A stretch of DNA of 64,000 nt from Rhizobium sp. NLR16a (lineage in GTDB: Bacteria; Pseudomonadota; Alphaproteobacteria; Rhizobiales; Rhizobiaceae). The number at the start of each line of letters is the position of its first letter. Position 1 is the stretch's first letter. The translations under genes were made by a program, and so were the position numbers. The DNA is taken from contig NZ_CP072872.1 in the NCBI RefSeq assembly GCF_017948245.1, positions 1-64,000 on the forward strand, in the 5' to 3' direction. Shown here one piece after another: positions 59,732 through 64,000 of this stretch. The notes below the pieces were generated by a model. That model was given only the letters and a program-made list of their open reading frames with translations, was not told the DNA's origin and did no database searches.

Positions 59732-60133
59732 CTACTTCTCCCCTCGACGCTGATAACCAGCCCGTCGCGACATAGAGCGAAGCTCGCTCATCACCGCCGC
59801 CTGAATGCGTTGCACGTTTTCGAGGTTGATATTCAGCTCGCTTGGATGGACGCCCCGGCCACTGTTGAGCGCCCTTGCAACCTGGTTGAGGTTGATTCCA
59901 ATCATCCGCATGTCTTCGAGCAAAGCCGCCATCACTAGGCGGTCATCCCCCGTCAGGATCGGCCGGACGCCTGCCCCCTCCAATAGCAGCGACCGGAAAA
60001 AGCTGGATACCGTCATGCCGGCATCCTCGGCCGCCTTCTCGATCCCCGCATGTTCGTCAACCGTGACACGCACATGCACAGTGCGATCCTTCTTGGCCGG
60101 CTCAAGGAGAGCGTTGAATTTCCCGTCATCCAT
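59732..60133 (-). CDS. mobC: MobC-like relaxosome accessory protein
   Basis: A 133-residue protein with an N-terminal ribbon-helix-helix (RTVHVRVTVDEHAGIEKAAEDAGMTVSSFFRSLLL) and the MobC-family segment MIGINLNQVARALNSGRGVHPSELN. Such proteins bind oriT and help the relaxase open the DNA. The gene sits between oriT and the relaxase gene, with only three bases to the latter, as expected of relaxosome operons. Confidence 0.9.
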   Translation of the reverse strand: MDDGKFNALLEPAKKDRTVHVRVTVDEHAGIEKAAEDAGMTVSSFFRSLLLEGAGVRPILTGDDRLVMAALLEDMRMIGINLNQVARALNSGRGVHPSELNINLENVQRIQAAVMSELRSMSRRAGYQRRGEK

Positions 60134-60164
60134 TTGGCCGTTGGCCCCCTACTGGCGCTTGCGT

Positions 60165-60255
60165 CAGGTGATCGAGGGCTCGTCCCTCGATTGTAGGAAA
60201 ACGGCGTAGCACATTTTTCCGTATCCTGCCAGCCTCACTACGGGGAAAATCAACG
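60165..60255 (+). other. oriT: Origin of transfer (oriT) with P-type nick site
   Basis: TATCCTG followed by C at 60222-60229 fits exactly the nick consensus YATCCTG|Y of P-type (RP4-like) oriTs, so the cut is predicted between 60228 and 60229 on the plus strand. It is flanked by an inverted repeat (ATTTTTCCGTA at 60213-60223 and TACGGGGAAAAT at 60239-60250), and a second hairpin ATCGAGGG/CCCTCGAT lies at 60171-60191. The place, just upstream of mobC and the relaxase gene, is the usual one. No experiment is implied; the match is to a known consensus. Confidence 0.85.
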
Positions 60256-60523
60256 AGACAGCACTACGAGTTTGACTCGTTTCGCTCGCCATTTTGATTT
60301 TTAGAACCGGGACTTCGCCCGGGTTGTTTTTCGTAGGAACGCTCACCAGGGTTCACCTCCGAAATCCGCTCCTGAAGGCCTTTGTCCGACCCTCGTACTC
60401 AGCCGCAAGGGACGCTTCGCTCTTCGCACCTTGCCGCTTCCGTGCGAGCGTCAGAGCCGGCCTTACGCGGCTCCGGGGTTCACTGATCTGCCGGCGCTTC
60501 AGGCGCATCTTGCGGCCACCATA

Positions 60524-60712
60524 TCGTGTGAATATTCCACACGAGTTAGCAACACTGACTCTCCACACGATGTAGTCACATGAAACTATCGACACATCAC
60601 GTGGATGATTATTCACATGATGCAGGCTTGGTCTAATGGCAGAGATCGTCTACACCGTATGGTAGCAGCATGTTGCGACACCGTGTGAGCGATTGCTCAC
60701 ATCATGTGTGCG
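60524..60712 (+). promoter_or_regulatory. Cluster of CACAYGA-like repeats upstream of parA (centromere/operator candidate)
   Basis: Six or more related sites occur: an inverted pair TCGTGTG (60524-60530) / CACACGA (60538-60544), CACACGATG (60564-60572), TCACATGA (60576-60583), CACATCACGTGG (60593-60604), TTCACATGATG (60612-60622), and GTGTGAGC-GATT-GCTCACATCATGTGTG (60683-60710). Such iterated sites before a parA-type operon are typical of a partition site and operator, bound by the RHH protein encoded at 61496. The binding is inferred. Confidence 0.65.
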
Positions 60713-60789
60713 CTCACGACATGGGACAGCCGCACGAACACCCAGCTAGCCGCCGAGATACTCATCGGCTAAAAAAGGAGATGCCACAT

Positions 60790-61503
60790 ATGCCTCTATG
60801 CATTTCGGCCGTGAGCGGCAAAGGGGGAGCAGGGAAGACAACGGCGGCAATCTTGATTGCCGGGGAATATGCGCTTCAGGGAAAGCGTGTCCTTCTCATT
60901 GATGCAGACGGCCGCCAAAATCTGCAGGAATGGTGGAAGCGCTGTGAAGCAAAGGACAACCTGCCTGATAACATCGAGCTCATAACGGCTGCCCGTCAAA
61001 CTACCGTCCAGCAGGTCCTGGAAAACGAGGCGAACAAATTCGATGTCGTTTTGATGGACACGCCCGGTCAAGACACCGTCCTGAGGGACACCATTATCGC
61101 CGGGTCCCATGTTGTGCTGACGCCAATTCAGCCAAACCAAGATGAGATCAAGGCGGCGGGCCAGGCCGCGACCGACACGGCCAATATCTCCGACAAAATT
61201 GGGCGGGTGATCCCGCACGCCAACTTTGTCACCAGGATCACGTTGCCAGCCAAAATGCTGGAAGCGTATCGGCTGATCAGGCCCTTTGTGCAGAATTTAA
61301 AGGAAGGTGGTTATGACTCCTACCTGCTCGATACTGAACTCATGGAGCGAAATTGCTACCGCGAGATTCGAAACGGTTACGGCACTCTGCAGATGCTGGA
61401 ACTCACGAATCCCGTAAAAAAAGCGCGAGCGGAAGTGATGAGCCTAGTTCAGAACATTGAAGGACTGCTCTTGGGACAGAAAGAGGTAGCGGCCAATGGC
61501 TAA
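60790..61503 (+). CDS. parA: ParA-family partition ATPase
   Basis: A 237-residue ATPase of the small ParA (type Ib) class, without N-terminal HTH. Deviant Walker A SAVSGKGGAGKTTAA near residues 7-19, VLLIDADGRQNLQEWW, and FDVVLMDTPGQ (Walker B) are present. It moves plasmids apart on the nucleoid. The ATG at 60790 has AAGGAG nine bases upstream; an in-frame ATG at 60781 would touch that SD sequence, so the later start is preferred. It overlaps the next gene by eight bases. Confidence 0.88.
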   Translation: MPLCISAVSGKGGAGKTTAAILIAGEYALQGKRVLLIDADGRQNLQEWWKRCEAKDNLPDNIELITAARQTTVQQVLENEANKFDVVLMDTPGQDTVLRDTIIAGSHVVLTPIQPNQDEIKAAGQAATDTANISDKIGRVIPHANFVTRITLPAKMLEAYRLIRPFVQNLKEGGYDSYLLDTELMERNCYREIRNGYGTLQMLELTNPVKKARAEVMSLVQNIEGLLLGQKEVAANG

Positions 61504-61918
61504 GGGGCAAACAACGGTATCTGATTTTGCAGTCGCGCCGCGGCGTAGCCGTCCGATAAACCAGTCGACTGCGGAGGACACTGCTACATTGGCTCCCAGC
61601 GTGCCGACAGAAGATGCGAGGATTGAAAATCAGCCTCTGTCGCATAGTGTTGACCCACCTGCGAGCCATCTCATTGCGCCGACTGAAGAGGCCCGACGCG
61701 AGCGGGCAGTGAGCAAAGCATTGCAGCGTGAGGATTCTAGAGTTCGCTTGCGTGACCTGAAGAGGGCACGCGATCGCGAATCCAAGCACTACGTCAACTG
61801 CCCGTTGGATTACGAGACGAAGAAACGGTTGGAGAAAGCCGCTATCGAGAACGACGTGAAGATGACCGTCATCATGAAGGCCGCAATTGATCAGTTCCTC
61901 AAAGACAACGGATATTGA
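61496..61918 (+). CDS. Ribbon-helix-helix partition partner of ParA
   Basis: A 140-residue protein with a disordered, polar N-terminal 90 residues and a C-terminal ribbon-helix-helix (HYVNCPLDYETKKRLEKAAIENDVKMTVIMKAAIDQFLKDNG). It takes the place of ParB/ParG in a type Ib partition cassette: binding the repeats upstream of parA and stimulating the ATPase through its flexible N terminus. The call rests on the overlap with parA and the RHH pattern; specific parS sites are not proven. Confidence 0.78.
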   Translation: MAKGQTTVSDFAVAPRRSRPINQSTAEDTATLAPSVPTEDARIENQPLSHSVDPPASHLIAPTEEARRERAVSKALQREDSRVRLRDLKRARDRESKHYVNCPLDYETKKRLEKAAIENDVKMTVIMKAAIDQFLKDNGY

Positions 61919-62021
61919 TCGATGATTGGCCGTCGCCTCGCCTCAGCCGTCCGACTGCCGCCATGAGAGTGATCTCAGAAACCATTTTGCCTGAAGTAAA
62001 TGGCGCCATGCGACATCCGGT

Positions 62022-63332
62022 TTAACCCACCTGCCGTCTGACGGAACTGTTAGCGCGGACAAGCGACATGAGCATTGGGCCAATCGCAAATTCTCCGGCT
62101 TCGGTGCGCCGTGTCAGATCACGCAGGTATCCACCCGCCGAGTTGATGTGGCCGCCGCGCTCGAGGATGCAGGCCATCACGGTCGCTGCGTTCTCCGGTC
62201 CCATTGCCGAGCAGGCATCCTGATAGGCCGAGGGGCTGACGCCGAGCATCGATCGGACAACAACGGCGGCCGACATCAGCTCTCGCCAGTTGCCCACATG
62301 TCCACCTGGGCCGTAGTCGGAGATTTGAGGGCAAGCCTGCAGGACCAATCCGAGCGGGAACGATTTCAGTTCACCATCCTCACCTAGCGGTCGCTTGCAC
62401 CTTCCGGCTCGCAACTCCCCTCCCCTTGCCCCCTCAGGGGTAGCCGATATTACTTGGTCATCCAGCGGCACGCTCTGCTGCCCGATGCGAGCCGCCAACT
62501 TTGCCCCCTGCTTCGTTTCGGAAGCTGGTTCAAGATCAGAAATGGATTCGGGGTTTGAATTCTGTATGTGGCGCTCAATTTGAGACTCTTTGGCGTCTAT
62601 TTTTTTCACATTCGTGAGCGTTTCCAACTGATTGACGATCTCTTCACGAAGCAGCGACATATCATCGAGTACCGAAGTCAGATGCTCAATCCCGGGAGCC
62701 CGAGGAAGGCGTGCTACGATCTCACGAAATATGCAGGTAATCTTCTCCCAATCACCTGCAGCGCCCTCATCGAGGGCGGCGGAAATGAGCTTGGCGACGT
62801 CGCGGCGGCAAATTGTCAGGCGCTCCCGTGTGATCCTCATCAGCTCGCGATCAGCAACCGCCTGGGCTGCCAAGGCCTCTATCTCGGCCGCCCGCGCAAG
62901 CAAGGGGGCCAACGAGAAGCCGAAAGCCTCTGAGACCGCCCCTGCCCTGTCTCGGCGTGCGTAACGTTTCCCGTTGGCGCTGTCCTTTCGAACGATCAAC
63001 CCGGCTTCTACCAGGCCAGCCAGGTGCCGTCTTAGCGTGGCTGCAGTCATGCCTTTGGCGCGGATCGAGAGCTGTGCGTTCGACGGGAACACGATCAGCC
63101 CGCGATCCTCTGACAGCTCATTGTCCGGATAGAACGTCAGCAAAGCGTCGAGGACGTTCAAGGCGCGATCCGTAACGCCAAGCGCTGGCCGTGCTTCGCA
63201 AATCGCCCTGAACAGTTTCCACTTGTTCCGGGTCGTTCCGGGTTCGATAGTCTCCGCAATCTGTTGGCTTGCCAACATGCCAAGCGTCATCGCCCGCCGC
63301 CCAAACGGCGTCGTCACACTTCCACTCTCCAT
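62022..63332 (-). CDS. repC: RepC replication initiator of a repABC replicon
   Basis: A 436-residue RepC. It begins with the hallmark SVTTPFGRRAMTLGMLASQ, then a winged-helix domain with LIVFPSNAQLSIRAKGMTAATLRRHLAGLVEAGLIVRKDSANGKRYARRD, a coiled middle part, and a C-terminal domain with NWRELMSAAVVVRSMLGVSPSAYQDACSAMGPENAATVMACILERGGHINSAGGYLRDLTRR. It initiates replication at an origin usually lying within the gene. It follows repB on the same strand with an antisense-RNA region between them. The ATG at 63332 is the standard start. Confidence 0.95.
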   Translation of the reverse strand: MESGSVTTPFGRRAMTLGMLASQQIAETIEPGTTRNKWKLFRAICEARPALGVTDRALNVLDALLTFYPDNELSEDRGLIVFPSNAQLSIRAKGMTAATLRRHLAGLVEAGLIVRKDSANGKRYARRDRAGAVSEAFGFSLAPLLARAAEIEALAAQAVADRELMRITRERLTICRRDVAKLISAALDEGAAGDWEKITCIFREIVARLPRAPGIEHLTSVLDDMSLLREEIVNQLETLTNVKKIDAKESQIERHIQNSNPESISDLEPASETKQGAKLAARIGQQSVPLDDQVISATPEGARGGELRAGRCKRPLGEDGELKSFPLGLVLQACPQISDYGPGGHVGNWRELMSAAVVVRSMLGVSPSAYQDACSAMGPENAATVMACILERGGHINSAGGYLRDLTRRTEAGEFAIGPMLMSLVRANSSVRRQVG

Positions 63333-63428
63333 CTTCCTTCACCTTTTTAGAAGGCAAAAGAAATCAGCTCGCCAAAATGACGCTCAAGGACTCTTGACTG
63401 CGATTCGTGGAAATGCGATTCTCGATCT

Positions 63429-63482
63429 TGCTACAGATATGAGGAAGGCTTCCACGACTTGGTCGTTTGGGGGCCTTTTTCT
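63429..63482 (+). ncRNA. Candidate repABC counter-transcribed RNA (ctRNA)
   Basis: Antisense to the repB-repC spacer. Promoter on the plus strand: TTGACT (63394-63399), 17 bases, and an extended -10 TGCGATTCT (63414-63422). The terminator is excellent: AAGGCTTCC (63445-63453) pairs with GGGGGCCTT (63469-63477), with an inner CGAC/GTCG stem, followed by TTTTTC. The RNA would be about 54 bases, the usual size of the incompatibility RNA that represses repC in repABC plasmids. Exact ends are estimates. Confidence 0.78.
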
Positions 63483-63491
63483 TTTGCGGGT

Positions 63492-64000
63492 CTACCTTTC
63501 ATCAGTCTTGGTTGATGACAAAAACTCTTGGTGCAATCGCTCCAAATTGTCCGCGATAAAGCGGCCGAACTTGCCAGCCTCATCGGACTTGAGGGCGATT
63601 GAATAGCTCTTGCCGGTCCCTTTGAACTCTGCTCTCACCGACGCATCCGTTGCCCGCCATTCGCCCTTATCGGCTGGCTCCCTTGGCAACTGTTCGGCCT
63701 TCTTAATCTCCGCCACGAGGAGTTCAAAACGGGCGTCCGATTCGAGAGTGCTGAACTTCTCTTCATCGACAAATTTGCCGACTAGCGCCTTCGTCGATGG
63801 CTTCTCGATCCGTTGAGCGAAATCAATCCAACGATCCCGGCCGATGGATTTAGCGGGGCCGATCTTCAAGGCCACCGCTTCCGGAACCCGGCTGGATACC
63901 GATAGCATGCGTGTCAGCATCGGAGCGTCGGTTGCAAGAGCGGACTGAATCGTGGATTTGTCGTAGCCGAGATCGAGCAAGCGCTGAGCAAACAAGGCTC
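63492..64000 (-). CDS. repB: RepB partition protein, C-terminal part (cut by the window edge)
   Basis: At least 167 residues of the C-terminal half of RepB, the ParB-type protein of repABC plasmids: LFAQRLLDLGYDKSTIQSALATDAPMLTRMLSVSSRVPEAVALKIGPAKSIGRDRWIDFA, then the end ...KFGRFIADNLERLHQEF. The frame remains open to the right edge, so the start lies outside; repA should be beyond it. RepB binds parS sites and works with RepA in segregation. The stop is at 63492. Confidence 0.93.
   Translation of the reverse strand, partial: ALFAQRLLDLGYDKSTIQSALATDAPMLTRMLSVSSRVPEAVALKIGPAKSIGRDRWIDFAQRIEKPSTKALVGKFVDEEKFSTLESDARFELLVAEIKKAEQLPREPADKGEWRATDASVRAEFKGTGKSYSIALKSDEAGKFGRFIADNLERLHQEFLSSTKTDER

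Noticed and set aside
60301..60335. CCGGG/CCCGG hairpin followed by TTGTTTTT as a terminator
   Set aside because: The stem is only five base pairs, and no plus-strand gene ends upstream; it could be part of oriT structure instead, but the evidence is too weak.
1..64000. CRISPR arrays, tRNA or rRNA genes, insertion sequences
   Set aside because: No regularly spaced repeats with unique spacers, no cloverleaf-like conserved tRNA boxes and no transposase motifs were seen while reading both strands; a computed scan was not possible.

Overview
The window reads as part of a large conjugative plasmid of a Hyphomicrobiales (Rhizobiales) alphaproteobacterium, most likely Rhizobiaceae. The evidence is a repABC-type replication end (repC at 62022-63332, the 3' part of repB running off the right edge, and a candidate antisense RNA between them), a second stand-alone RepC at 851-2128, a complete VirB/VirD4 type IV secretion system, a MOBP-type relaxase with a MobC-like partner, an RcgA/RcgR pair known from rhizobial plasmids, and an alphaproteobacterial LexA box (GTTC-N7-GTTC) before a Y-family polymerase. 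No rRNA, tRNA, CRISPR array or intact insertion sequence was seen.

Layout. 0.3-3.3 kb: exported nuclease-like protein, orphan RepC, and a VapBC toxin-antitoxin pair with a repeated operator. 3.3-13.1 kb: a large ParB-like protein and a five-gene operon of unknown function. Each of these two operons is preceded by the same ~250 bp dispersed repeat and followed by the same kind of double hairpin. Between them lie an SOS-type DNA polymerase gene group and small hypotheticals. 13.4-15.1 kb: XRE regulator and small unknown genes, two with zinc-ribbon or helix-hairpin-helix features. 15.2-20 kb: a Shedu-type defence nuclease, a zinc-ribbon protein, a PIN-domain protein and an ATP-dependent DNA ligase. 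19.5-22.1 kb: RcgR (alpha/beta hydrolase) and RcgA (membrane protein). 24.2-36.3 kb: a defence-like block made of a small protein plus a Rad50-like ATPase with zinc hook, converging on a translationally coupled operon of HTH protein, SNF2 helicase, adenine methyltransferase, DUF262/HNH nuclease and type III Res-like helicase-nuclease. 36.6-39.1 kb: serine resolvase, NYN-domain protein, a 54-residue protein, a third copy of the dispersed repeat and a paralogue of the gene at 22266.

Transfer region. 39.1-42.4 kb (minus strand) encodes seven small proteins, mostly exported, including three divergent thermonuclease-like ones. The divergent virB operon (42.5-55.5 kb) runs virB1-B2-B3-B4-transglycosylase-B5-lipoprotein-B6-B8-B9-B10-B11-virD4. 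Relaxase and mobC (56.7-60.1 kb, minus) are followed by an oriT candidate with a textbook P-type nick sequence at 60222-60229, then a cluster of CACAYGA-like repeats, a parA-type ATPase and a ribbon-helix-helix partner, and finally repC/repB.

The most interesting unit is the 24.2-36.3 kb block: it looks like a type III restriction-modification core enlarged with a SNF2 helicase, a DUF262/HNH nuclease and a convergent SMC-like ATPase. Most long open frames antisense to conserved genes were treated as shadows. All functional calls rest on motif recognition by eye; no database search was run.
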